This document shows, piece after piece, positions 17,996-26,583 of a stretch of DNA of 64,000 nt. The stretch is taken from assembly GCA_023391835.1 (NCBI GenBank), contig JAEWAE010000024.1:105183-169182 (forward strand). Reading direction: 5' to 3'. The position numbers and the translations under genes are program-made. This DNA comes from Bacillota bacterium (lineage in GTDB: Bacteria > Bacillota > Clostridia > Oscillospirales > Ethanoligenentaceae). The notes under the pieces are model-generated. The model saw only the letters and a list, made by a program, of their open reading frames with translations. It searched no databases and had not been told where the DNA came from. Every line of letters starts with the position of its first letter. Position 1 is the first letter of the stretch.

Positions 17996-19381
17996 TCAGC
18001 CCTCGTCGGGCGTCTGCACAGGCAGGTAGGACTGCCGCGCGTCAAAGAGAGCCAATACCCAGTCGTTCCCTGGGCGCTCTTCGCCGGGTGGCACAAAGGT
18101 GCACACGCCCGCGTTGGGGACACTGCCAACGGGGATGCTCCGTCCGTCGCGCGGGTTGAACCAGAACACGCGGAGAATATCCCCGCCGATGACCCGGGTG
18201 TCGACCGGAATCGCACGGCCGGTATAGGCATAGACCAGCAGATAATCCCTGCCGCGGGTCACGGCCAGATGGTCATACCGTTCGCCCGGCGCGCCGGCAA
18301 TCGCTTCCGGAGCCGGTACCCGGTCAAAGAATGGCACGGCAAGCATCAGCGCTTTCAAATACCGCATTTGACCGGCGCCCGGGTCCCGGATAGCCTCCCG
18401 CCAGCTGCGGTCAGCGCCGTAATTGCCCGTTTCGCGTTCCGGGTGAAGCATCTGCATGACGGAATTGTTGCCGTAGGTGTGGCCGAAAGCGCCCGCGAAA
18501 ACCGACCAATAGGCAAAACGGCGCACATCGGCCGCCTGCCAGCGCGGCTGGCGGACATCGTGCAGCCCCTGCGGTATCCCCTCGTAGGAGGGTTCCCCGT
18601 CAAGCGTCGGCTTGGGTGGGGTCAGTGCATAGTCGGCCTGCACATAGCGCCAGTTGTCCTCTTCGGGGATAGCGCCCTCCACGCCGTCGGGCCGCAGCGG
18701 GTCCATGATCTGATGATAGCGCCGGTGCCCCGACTGGAACATATTGAAATCGAGCCAGTCACGGTCGTGGAACCACAGGGAGGACCGTGTGCGGCCGAAC
18801 GGATGGAAGGTCATCAGATGCTCCGGATCGGCCCGGTGGATGGCATCCCCCAGCGAGTCCCACACGTCGGTATGCCGATCGCCGTGGGTATCTCCCCCGT
18901 TGATCCAAATTACATTGGGGCGTTTTCCATACCGGCGGCCCAGAAAGGCACCGTATTCCGCGGCCGCGGCCGCATCTAGCGCGCCCGAGTCGACAAGCGA
19001 CCCCCAGACCGGCACGGCGGCGATGTATATTCCCTTCTCTGCGGCAATGTCAAAGACCCGGTCGATATGTTCCCAATAGCCGTCCGTGCCCCCGGCACGC
19101 GGGCGGCAGAAATCGCCGTTTTCAAAAGGCTCGCGGCCGCACGCGTTGCATGCGGGCATGGAGTGAACCACCATCACCTGCACGACGTTAAAGCCCTTCT
19201 GACGGCGGTCCTCCAGATAATCGGCAGCCTCTTCCAGTGTGGAACGCACAAAAAGCAGCCAGGCTGTATCGGCCAGCCAAAAAAACGGCGCGCCGTCGGC
19301 ATGCTGTAAAAATCGGCCGTTTCCCGAGACTGTCAGCCGGCCGTGGCACCATGGCACCGCATAATTTCCATTTGATCCCAT
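17996..19381 (-). CDS. GH140-like glycoside hydrolase (apiosidase family, DUF4038)
   Basis: A 461-residue protein with the DUF4038/GH140 opening: LTVSGNGRFLQHADGAPFFW, LADTAWLLF, then YLEDRRQKGFNVVQV. A TIM-barrel with PNVIWINGGD and TFHPFGR follows, then the C-terminal small beta domain annotated as a putative collagen-binding domain (FWFNPRDGRSIPVG). Characterised GH140 enzymes cleave apiose-linked sugars from rhamnogalacturonan II. There is no signal peptide, so it is probably intracellular. AAGGAG sits 8 nt before the ATG. It is co-transcribed with the DUF5060/DUF4038 gene 49 bp upstream. Activity on apiose is family-based inference. Confidence 0.8.
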   Translation of the reverse strand: MGSNGNYAVPWCHGRLTVSGNGRFLQHADGAPFFWLADTAWLLFVRSTLEEAADYLEDRRQKGFNVVQVMVVHSMPACNACGREPFENGDFCRPRAGGTDGYWEHIDRVFDIAAEKGIYIAAVPVWGSLVDSGALDAAAAAEYGAFLGRRYGKRPNVIWINGGDTHGDRHTDVWDSLGDAIHRADPEHLMTFHPFGRTRSSLWFHDRDWLDFNMFQSGHRRYHQIMDPLRPDGVEGAIPEEDNWRYVQADYALTPPKPTLDGEPSYEGIPQGLHDVRQPRWQAADVRRFAYWSVFAGAFGHTYGNNSVMQMLHPERETGNYGADRSWREAIRDPGAGQMRYLKALMLAVPFFDRVPAPEAIAGAPGERYDHLAVTRGRDYLLVYAYTGRAIPVDTRVIGGDILRVFWFNPRDGRSIPVGSVPNAGVCTFVPPGEERPGNDWVLALFDARQSYLPVQTPDEG

Positions 19382-19430
19382 CTATACTTCTCCTTTACAC
19401 GTTTCACTCTGCCGCCCGTTCCGGTTCCCA

Positions 19431-20864
19431 TCAGGCCCGACGGATGCGGAGCGCCATATAGGGCTTGCCGCCGGTCGAGATCCGGCAGCTACCCTCGTAA
19501 AAACCCGGCAGCGGCGTGATGGTCATTTCCCATGTGTCGATTATTTCAATGCGGTAGCGGCATCCTTCGGGCAGCGTCAAATCCTTGTAGGCCGACTGGC
19601 CCGACCCGCAGCTGCACAGGAAATATGCACCGCCATGCCCGGCGCAGGCCCGGATATCCCGCCCGAGCGAAGCCGGATCGAGCCCTTCACCGGGGCCCTC
19701 TTCCATGATTTTACGCAAAAAGGCGATGCGGGCGGGGCTTTTCCCTTTCAGGCGGCCGCCCTTGGCCCACCAAAGGATGTCATCCGGGTCCACATACGTC
19801 TCGCCGTGCCCCACATATCCGCCGCGAGTAAAGCCTTCCCAGAAACGGCAGACCATTTCCTGCGGTGTGAGGTTGCCCCACATGTGGCCGATATTCCCCT
19901 CGTAGCAGCATTCGTCCACCACCACCGGCTTGCCGTATGCCTCGCGCCATTCGTTGACGCGGGTAAGGTCGGAATGCTGAATGCTGCAGTGGGTGACCCA
20001 CGGTTTGCCGTGATCGTAGAAAACCTTGCCGTTATGGATCGAGCGCAGATGCTGATACGGATCGGATTCCTGGACGATTTTGAAATACCGGTCCCAATCG
20101 GTCATATCACGGTCTTTCATAAAATCAAACTCATTGGCCATGGACCACCAGACGTTTCGGAAAGCGCTCAGCCGCGTGACGACATATTGCAGGTAACGGT
20201 CGTCATTCTGCGGGCCCATGGAGGCAAAGCCCCAGTCATCGTATGGGTGCAGCAGGATCAGATCCGCCTCGATGCCGAGTTTGCCCAAATCGTCTATGCG
20301 CTGTTCCAGATGTCGGAAATAGGCGGGGTTGAACCGGTTGAAATCCCACCCCGTCTTCCGGTTGCCCTCAAACGGATAAAGAGGAGGCTCATTGTGATTA
20401 TAATCGTAATACTTGGGGAACACGCACATCCGCAGCTTGTTGAACGGGGCGGTGCGCAGGGTTTCCAGTGTCTGAGACTCCAGCGCGTCGCCCTGATGCG
20501 TCCAGGCATAGCAGGTCGTACCGACGGGTATATACGGCGTACCATCCGCATACGCGAAATGATATTTTCCATGCACACCCACCGGCCCGTGGTTTCCGGC
20601 CGATGCCGGCGTGCAGACAATCGTCCCGCTGAGGCCGGCCAGCCGGCTGTCGGAGCTGCGCGTGACATAGGTCCATTCCCCGTCTTCATCGGGCATGAAA
20701 CGGATGCAATACTTCCCCCGACCGTCATAAAAACCGCCGACCTCTGTGCGGCGGCCGCCGTGAGCAAACACAGCGTCCAGCTGCACATCTATAAACGGAT
20801 TGCCTTCCGCCGGGCCTTTGAGGGTTATTTCGAAAACCGTCCATTTTTCCACTGTCGGAGCCAT
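19431..20864 (-). CDS. DUF5060/DUF4038-type glycoside hydrolase
   Basis: A 477-residue protein. The N-terminal ~80 residues match DUF5060 ([31 protein letters not shown]). A DUF4038-type TIM barrel follows ([80 protein letters not shown]). The ANEFD and VDECCYEG Glu residues are placed like acid/base and nucleophile of clan-A glycosidases. A small C-terminal beta domain resembles DUF5605. It is the first gene of the leftward operon with GH140 and LacI. The start at 20864 (MAPTVEK) is preferred because an AGGTG box precedes it. The substrate is unknown. Confidence 0.75.
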   Translation of the reverse strand: MAPTVEKWTVFEITLKGPAEGNPFIDVQLDAVFAHGGRRTEVGGFYDGRGKYCIRFMPDEDGEWTYVTRSSDSRLAGLSGTIVCTPASAGNHGPVGVHGKYHFAYADGTPYIPVGTTCYAWTHQGDALESQTLETLRTAPFNKLRMCVFPKYYDYNHNEPPLYPFEGNRKTGWDFNRFNPAYFRHLEQRIDDLGKLGIEADLILLHPYDDWGFASMGPQNDDRYLQYVVTRLSAFRNVWWSMANEFDFMKDRDMTDWDRYFKIVQESDPYQHLRSIHNGKVFYDHGKPWVTHCSIQHSDLTRVNEWREAYGKPVVVDECCYEGNIGHMWGNLTPQEMVCRFWEGFTRGGYVGHGETYVDPDDILWWAKGGRLKGKSPARIAFLRKIMEEGPGEGLDPASLGRDIRACAGHGGAYFLCSCGSGQSAYKDLTLPEGCRYRIEIIDTWEMTITPLPGFYEGSCRISTGGKPYMALRIRRA

Positions 20865-20919
20865 ATGTTCACCTGTCCTTATCCCGTATAATTTGTGCGG
20901 CATTCCGGTATCTCTATCT

Positions 20920-20959
20920 ATTATAAAAATATTTATTTAATTTTTCAATAAATTATTGA
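20920..20959 (-). promoter_or_regulatory. Promoter with operator-like palindrome for the DUF5060/GH140/LacI operon
   Basis: Minus-strand TTGAAA (20948-20943) and TATAAT (20925-20920) are separated by 17 bp. A 15-bp palindrome, TCAATAA-A-TTATTGA (20945-20959), overlaps the -35 box, where a bound repressor would block polymerase. The distal LacI gene is the obvious candidate. The rest of 20960-21239 has no gene; an imperfect stem (GGGAGCGTTGT near 21010, ACAACACTCCC near 21045) is the only other structure. Confidence 0.55.
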
Positions 20960-21239
20960 GACTTTTTTAATACTTGATAAATTTTTTTTCGTGGGAAACA
21001 TACAGAAGAGGGAGCGTTGTCCGACAGCCCTTCTTTCCTGTTACAACACTCCCCCAACTCCCGCAGCCCGCCGGCGCCGCTCAAGGTGCATATAATGTTA
21101 GTTATATCATGGGCATGCCGGTATTTTCATAATTGCCGATCCGCTCGGGCGGATACTTCGGCCAGCACGGCCCACGGATAGCGGGCGTATTTCAACCTGA
21201 AAAAGTACACAGCTTATAAAAAACTCATCCGCTTTCGCT

Positions 21240-21268
21240 TTGACAAATGCGCATCTCTATTTTATTAT
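21240..21268 (+). promoter_or_regulatory. Promoter of the GH65-like/GH105/GH28 operon
   Basis: TTGACA (21240-21245) and TATTAT (21263-21268) are 17 bp apart. The start codon lies at 21507, so the 5' leader would be about 230 nt, unusually long. I recognise no riboswitch in it. Confidence 0.6.
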
Positions 21269-21506
21269 GTGTATGTTGTGGCAGTCACATCGGTCGACGG
21301 CCTGCATATGAGACTCCGGGCATACTTCCTCGCATGGCTTTTCGAGAAAAGAGAGGAGACCCATTTACGGATAATACCGGATACAGGCATGCCAAAGTCG
21401 CCGCGGATTTTAGTCGGTACCCATTATTACATATCCTTTCCCGCAGTTTTTTGAAAAAAGGCGTGACGATCGGCGAGGTAAAAGGATGAATTGGGAGTGT
21501 ATCATA

Positions 21507-23561
21507 ATGTCTATCAACAGGCGCGAACTGATTGAATCACATGATCCGGTTCTGGAGCGGATCGATCTGGACTCCCCTCTGACGGTCGGGAATGGGGAGT
21601 TGGGATTCACGGCGGATGTGACCGGTATGCAGACGCTGTACCGTGAGTACCGGGCCTTGCCGCTGTGCACCTTATCCCGCTGGGGCTGGCATACCCGCCC
21701 GGTCTCGAATGATCGGTACACCTATACGCTGCGCGATCTGACGATGACGGAATACGACTATGCGGGTCGAACTGTGCGCTATCCCCAGAAAAAGCAGCCC
21801 GGCAACGAGGAAGTGTACGACTGGCTGCGGGAAAATCCGCACCGGCTGAATCTCGGGCGAATCCGTCTGCTGTATCGGGGAACTGAAATCACGCCCTCCG
21901 ACCTGAGCGATATACGTCAACAGCTACACCTGTATAAGGGGCTGCTGGAAAGCCGCTTTCGACTCCGCGGTGTTCCATGCCTGGTGAAAACGGCCTGCGA
22001 CCCGGAAAAAGACTGTCTGGCCTTTATGGTGGAAAGCCCTCTGGCGGCGCGGGGCGATCTGCAGGTGGAGATCTCTTTTCCTTACGGTTCGCCCGACATC
22101 ACGGCCTCCGACTGGAACAGCCCCGGATTGCACGAGACCCGGCTGCTGAAAAAGGACGAAAATGGTCTGAAGGTGCTCCGGACTCTGGACCGTGACCGAT
22201 ATTTCGTTTCCGTCCATACGGACGACCGGGCTGTCACGGAGCTCACCGGGCATACCATTCGTCTGACCCCGACGGAAACGCCAGACGGCGTGTTCGGATT
22301 CACCGCGGCCTTTGCTAAAGAGGAAATTTCAGATCCGCCCCACACGACCGCCATTTTTAAAAAGAGCACGCGATGGTGGTCACTTTTTTGGGAAAAGGGC
22401 GGCATCGTGCGGCTGAATCGGAGCCGCGACCCCCGTGCGGTCGAGTTGGAGCGCCGGATCGTCCTTTCCCAGTATCTGGCGGCGGTCAACTCCACGGGCT
22501 TCGCGCCGCCGCAGGAAACCGGTTTGACCTGCAATAGTTGGTATGGCAAGATGCATTTGGAAATGTATCTCTGGCACTGCGCCTGGCTGCCCCTGTGGAA
22601 CCATACGGAGCTGCTGGAACGCAGCCTGGGTTGGTATCGGGAGCATCTGCCGCAGGCGCGGGAGAATGCGGCCCGCAACGGTTACAAGGGGGCCCGGTGG
22701 CCGAAGATGGTCGCTCTGGAGGGAATCGACTGCCCTTCCCCGGTGGCCCCGCTGCTGATCTGGCAGCAGCCGCACATCATCTATATGCTGGAGTCGGCCT
22801 ATCAGAGCCGGCCGGCCCGGGACTTTCTGGAAAAATACTGGCCGGTTGTCATGGAAACAGCCGATTTCATGGCCGATTTTGTACGGCTGAACCCCGCCAC
22901 ACAGCAATATGATATTGTGCCGCCGGTCATCCCGGTGCAGGAATGCCACAAGGCAGCCGAGACGCGCAATCCGGCCTTTGAACTGGAATACTGGTATGTG
23001 ACGCTGCGCATGGCGGAAAAATGGGCGGAAAGACTCGGTAAAGAGCCGTCCCCTCTGTGGCGGCAGGTATATGAGCATATTGCCCCGATGAAAGTGGCGA
23101 ACGGGCTGTATCTGGCACATGAAAACTGCCCGGATACCTTCACGGCCTTTAACCGCGATCACCCATCCATGACGGGCTCCTACGGTCTGCTAGCGGGCCG
23201 GGCCGCCCCGGAGACCATGCGCGCCACGCTGCACAAAGTGCTGAAATGCTGGAATTATCCCACTTTATGGGGATGGGACTTTGCCATGATGGCCATGACG
23301 GCCACCCGTCTCGGCGAGCCGGAAACGGCGGTCGATATCCTGCTCAAAGACACCTTTAAAAACCGCTATGTGACCAGCGGCCACAACATGCAGCAATCCC
23401 GGAAAGATCTGCCGTTGTATCTGCCCGGCAACGGCTCGCTTTTGCTTGCCATCCCCCTCATGGCGGCCGGCTACCCGGGCTGTCGGGAAAAGACGCCCGG
23501 TTTCCCCAAAGACGGCAGTTGGACGGTGGAATACGAGGGAATCCGGCCGTTCATCGAATGA
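21507..23561 (+). CDS. GH65/GH95-like (alpha/alpha)6-barrel glycoside hydrolase
   Basis: A 684-residue protein. The N-terminal ~280 residues form a beta-sandwich-like domain (SPLTVGNGELGFTADVTGMQ). The C-terminal part is a six-hairpin barrel (WYGKMHLEMYLWHCAWLPLW; RWPKMVALEGIDCPSPV; LWGWDFAMMAMTATRLG; GNGSLLLAIPLMAAGY). The GWYGKMHLEMYLWH-type segment is typical of GH65-like proteins, but I cannot place the catalytic residue with certainty. GH65 members are phosphorylases or hydrolases of alpha-glucosides and related bonds. ATG 21507 is preferred over 21486 because GGGAG lies 9 nt before it. It leads an operon with GH105 and GH28, pointing to pectin-derived substrates. Confidence 0.6.
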   Translation: MSINRRELIESHDPVLERIDLDSPLTVGNGELGFTADVTGMQTLYREYRALPLCTLSRWGWHTRPVSNDRYTYTLRDLTMTEYDYAGRTVRYPQKKQPGNEEVYDWLRENPHRLNLGRIRLLYRGTEITPSDLSDIRQQLHLYKGLLESRFRLRGVPCLVKTACDPEKDCLAFMVESPLAARGDLQVEISFPYGSPDITASDWNSPGLHETRLLKKDENGLKVLRTLDRDRYFVSVHTDDRAVTELTGHTIRLTPTETPDGVFGFTAAFAKEEISDPPHTTAIFKKSTRWWSLFWEKGGIVRLNRSRDPRAVELERRIVLSQYLAAVNSTGFAPPQETGLTCNSWYGKMHLEMYLWHCAWLPLWNHTELLERSLGWYREHLPQARENAARNGYKGARWPKMVALEGIDCPSPVAPLLIWQQPHIIYMLESAYQSRPARDFLEKYWPVVMETADFMADFVRLNPATQQYDIVPPVIPVQECHKAAETRNPAFELEYWYVTLRMAEKWAERLGKEPSPLWRQVYEHIAPMKVANGLYLAHENCPDTFTAFNRDHPSMTGSYGLLAGRAAPETMRATLHKVLKCWNYPTLWGWDFAMMAMTATRLGEPETAVDILLKDTFKNRYVTSGHNMQQSRKDLPLYLPGNGSLLLAIPLMAAGYPGCREKTPGFPKDGSWTVEYEGIRPFIE

Positions 23562-23639
23562 GCGGAATTGCCCATCCGGCGAGGGAAGCGTATGCATCGG
23601 CCTGCAAAGACCGAGTTTCGACACAAGAGAGGTAACGGA

Positions 23640-24758
23640 ATGATAGAGAGCGGACTGACGGACAGGCTTGCGCATTACATATCGGACTTTTATCGGGACC
23701 TGAGCCGGGTCAATCTGAAAAAATGGAATTATGAGGACGGCTGTATTCTGATTGCATCCACCCAGTTGTATCAGGCGACTGGGAAGGAAGTTTTCAAAAG
23801 CTTCGTACTTGCTTATCTGGAGCAGTTTATCGGGTCGGACGGCGCGATCCGCAGCTATGTGCAGGCGGATTACAACCTGGATAATATTGCGCCGGGCCGG
23901 GCGCTGCTTTTCGCATATGAGCAGACGGGGAACCCGAAATATAAGGCAGCGGCCGACCGGCTGTGGGAGCAGCTGGCCGGGCAGCCCCGTACGCAGGCGG
24001 GAAATTTCTGGCACAAGAAGATTTACCCCCATCAGGTCTGGCTGGACGGGCTTTTTATGGCACAGCCGTTTTATATGGCATACGACACCGTCTTTGGCCG
24101 GAAAAATCACTACAGCGATATCGTTGGGCAATTTGCCAATGTCAGAGAGCTTATGTTCGACCAGAAAGCGCAGCTTTACTACCACGGCTATGACGAGACC
24201 CGGTCCGTTTTCTGGGCCGACGCGGCGACCGGCTGTTCCCCGAATTTCTGGCTGCGTGCCATCGCCTGGTACCACATGGCGCTGGTGGACACCCTGCATG
24301 CCATGTCCCAAGAGGTATTTGAGGACTATATGCAGCTTGCCTCGTTGTATAAAGAGGGCATCCGGGGACTTTTGCCGTACCAAGACCCGGAAAGCGGACT
24401 TTTTTATCAATTGGTGGACCATAAGGATACCGTGGGCAATTACCTCGAAACCTCCGGCTCCGCCATGATCGCAGCCTCGATTTTAAAAGCATGCAATCTG
24501 CGGGTGCTTCTGCGGGAAAAATATTGGAAAACCGGCGAGGAGATCCTCTCTGCCCTGCTTGCGCGCAAGCTGGTGGAAAGCGACGGCCGGCTCGTGCTGA
24601 AAGACACCTGCCAGGTCGCCGGGCTCGGCCCCGCCGATAACCGTCGGCGCGACGGGAGCATTGCCTATTATCTGTCGGAGCCCGTCAAAACCGACGACAA
24701 CAAGGGCGTGGCGGCACTGTTCATGGCATATGCTCAGTATCTGCTCGGCAGACGATAA
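23640..24758 (+). CDS. GH105 unsaturated rhamnogalacturonyl hydrolase
   Basis: A 372-residue cytoplasmic (alpha/alpha)6 barrel of the YteR/YesR group. Typical segments are KIYPHQVWLDGLFMAQPFY, the FWADAATGCSPNFWLRAIAW region with catalytic-type Asp, and KDTVGNYLETSGSAMIA. GH105 enzymes remove the 4,5-unsaturated galacturonyl residue from products of rhamnogalacturonan lyases. The downstream GH28 and the convergent PL26-like lyase complete a pectin-degradation set. It starts 78 bp after the GH65-like gene with a GAGAGG box. Confidence 0.88.
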   Translation: MIESGLTDRLAHYISDFYRDLSRVNLKKWNYEDGCILIASTQLYQATGKEVFKSFVLAYLEQFIGSDGAIRSYVQADYNLDNIAPGRALLFAYEQTGNPKYKAAADRLWEQLAGQPRTQAGNFWHKKIYPHQVWLDGLFMAQPFYMAYDTVFGRKNHYSDIVGQFANVRELMFDQKAQLYYHGYDETRSVFWADAATGCSPNFWLRAIAWYHMALVDTLHAMSQEVFEDYMQLASLYKEGIRGLLPYQDPESGLFYQLVDHKDTVGNYLETSGSAMIAASILKACNLRVLLREKYWKTGEEILSALLARKLVESDGRLVLKDTCQVAGLGPADNRRRDGSIAYYLSEPVKTDDNKGVAALFMAYAQYLLGRR

Positions 24759-24771
24759 GGAAGGGTTTGAT

Positions 24772-26331
24772 ATGAAATTTCACATACTGAATGTCACGGC
24801 CAGAAGCCTGATCGTGGAACTGGATGACGCACAGGCTCAGTACCGCGTGGAGCCGTACGCCATTTCCATCAACGGGAAGGTATGGCAAACCTCCGACAAG
24901 ACGGTCGAGTCGGTCTACGGTCTGGAGCCGGGTACCGCCTATGAGGTGGCGGTGACACGGGGCAGCGAGTCGGCGCGGCTGACGGTTGAAACCAAGCCGG
25001 AATTTGTCACACTGGATGTCCGCGATTTCGGCGCAAAGGGGGACGGCGTCTGCGACGATACCGCCGCTCTTCAGGCGGCGATCCTTTGCTGCCCGGCTGG
25101 GGGAAGGGTGTATGTGCCGAGGGGGGCCTACCGTTTCACCCATCTGTTCCTCAAAAGCGATCTGACGTTGGATATCGACGGGGAGGCAACGCTGCGGGCC
25201 ATCCCCGACAAGCAAAAGCTGCCGATCCTGCCGGGGAGGATCGAAAGCAGCGACGAAACGTCGGAATATCTGATCAACTCGTGGGAGGGCAACCCACTGG
25301 ATGGCTTTTCCAGTCTCCTGACCGGCATCCGGGTCGAGAACGTGACCATCTGCGGGCGGGGCACCATCGACGGCGGCGCGGATTTCACCAATTGGTGGAA
25401 CGCGGAAAACCGGAGGAACGACCCCGCCCGGCCGAAAATGCTTTTTCTGAACCACTGCAAAAACGTGACCGTGCAGGGGGTCACGTTCCGGAATTCGCCG
25501 GCATGGAACATGCACCCCTATTTTTCCGAGGATATCACGTTCGCAGATATCCGGCTGGAATCCCCGGCCGATTCCCATAACACCGACGGCATCGATCCGG
25601 AATCCTGCTGCCGTGTGCAGATCATCGGCGTATATTTTTCGGTAGGCGACGACTGCATCGCCATCAAATCCGGAAAAATATATACGGGCCGGAAATATAA
25701 AACGCCCTCCCGGGACATTGTCATCCGAAATTGCCTGATGCGAAGAGGGCATGGCGCCGTCACGATCGGCAGCGAAAATGCCGCCGGCGTGGATAATATC
25801 CGGATTCAAAACTGCGTATTCACCGACACCGACCGCGGTCTGCGCGTGAAAACCAGAAGGGGCCGCGGCAAAGATTCCGTCCTCCGGGGCATCTGGCTGG
25901 AAAACATCCGCATGGACTGTGCCCGGACACCGTTTGTGGTCAACAGCTTCTATTTCTGCGGGCCGGACGGCAAAACGGATTATGTGGCGGATAAGAATCC
26001 ACTCCCCGTGGATAAGCGCACGCCGGAGGTACGGGATATCCATATTCGAAATGTGGAGGCCCAAAACGCGCATGTGGCGGCCGCCTATATTTACGGTTTG
26101 CCGGAAAAGAAGATCGAGCTGGTGGAGATGGAAAACGTTTCGATTTCCTTCGCCGATCATGCGGTGAAAGGGACGGCCGCCATGATGGCCGGCTGCGAGC
26201 CCTCGGTCCGACAGGGTATTTTCATACGAAACGCACACACGGTCCGACTGAAGAACGTCACCGTCACGGGAGCCGCCGGGAAACCGCTGGATATCGCGCA
26301 GGTGGACAAGATAGAGGGGCGCCCCGCTTGA
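24772..26331 (+). CDS. GH28 polygalacturonase family protein
   Basis: A 519-residue protein with an N-terminal ~80-residue fibronectin-like domain and a right-handed beta-helix. All four GH28 signature motifs are present: NTDGID, GDDC (VGDDCIAIKSG), GHG (RRGHGAVTIGSE) and the R-x-K motif (RGLRVKT). GH28 enzymes hydrolyse alpha-1,4-galacturonan or rhamnogalacturonan backbones. There is no signal peptide, so it probably acts on imported oligomers. It starts 13 bp after the GH105 gene with AAGGAAGGG upstream of the ATG at 24772. Confidence 0.92.
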   Translation: MKFHILNVTARSLIVELDDAQAQYRVEPYAISINGKVWQTSDKTVESVYGLEPGTAYEVAVTRGSESARLTVETKPEFVTLDVRDFGAKGDGVCDDTAALQAAILCCPAGGRVYVPRGAYRFTHLFLKSDLTLDIDGEATLRAIPDKQKLPILPGRIESSDETSEYLINSWEGNPLDGFSSLLTGIRVENVTICGRGTIDGGADFTNWWNAENRRNDPARPKMLFLNHCKNVTVQGVTFRNSPAWNMHPYFSEDITFADIRLESPADSHNTDGIDPESCCRVQIIGVYFSVGDDCIAIKSGKIYTGRKYKTPSRDIVIRNCLMRRGHGAVTIGSENAAGVDNIRIQNCVFTDTDRGLRVKTRRGRGKDSVLRGIWLENIRMDCARTPFVVNSFYFCGPDGKTDYVADKNPLPVDKRTPEVRDIHIRNVEAQNAHVAAAYIYGLPEKKIELVEMENVSISFADHAVKGTAAMMAGCEPSVRQGIFIRNAHTVRLKNVTVTGAAGKPLDIAQVDKIEGRPA

Positions 26332-26472
26332 GCCGCGCTCCAAAATCCAGACATGCTGGGAAACCGGCGTTCCCGTCGAAAAGGATGCAAGTCATGGTCA
26401 CCCGTAAAATAGGTGACATGAGCAGACTCGAAGCGGTCATACGATGGGGCTGTTGTAAAACAGCCTCACGGC

Positions 26473-26517
26473 AAAAATCGGAGCAGCTTACCGAAAGGGT
26501 GGCTGCCCCGATTTTTT
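26473..26517 (+). terminator. Terminator after the GH28 operon
   Basis: Arms AAAAATCGGAGCAGC (26473-26487) and GCTGCCCCGATTTTTT (26502-26517) form a stem with one mismatch and end in a T-run. The A-run at the left also allows minus-strand use, so it can separate the convergent GH28 and PL26-like genes. Confidence 0.7.
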
Positions 26518-26583
26518 ACTTCATAATTCAGTTGTGAAAGAAACCCCAAAAATCTTAGAGCTTGACAAAATCAAGCGGAAGTT

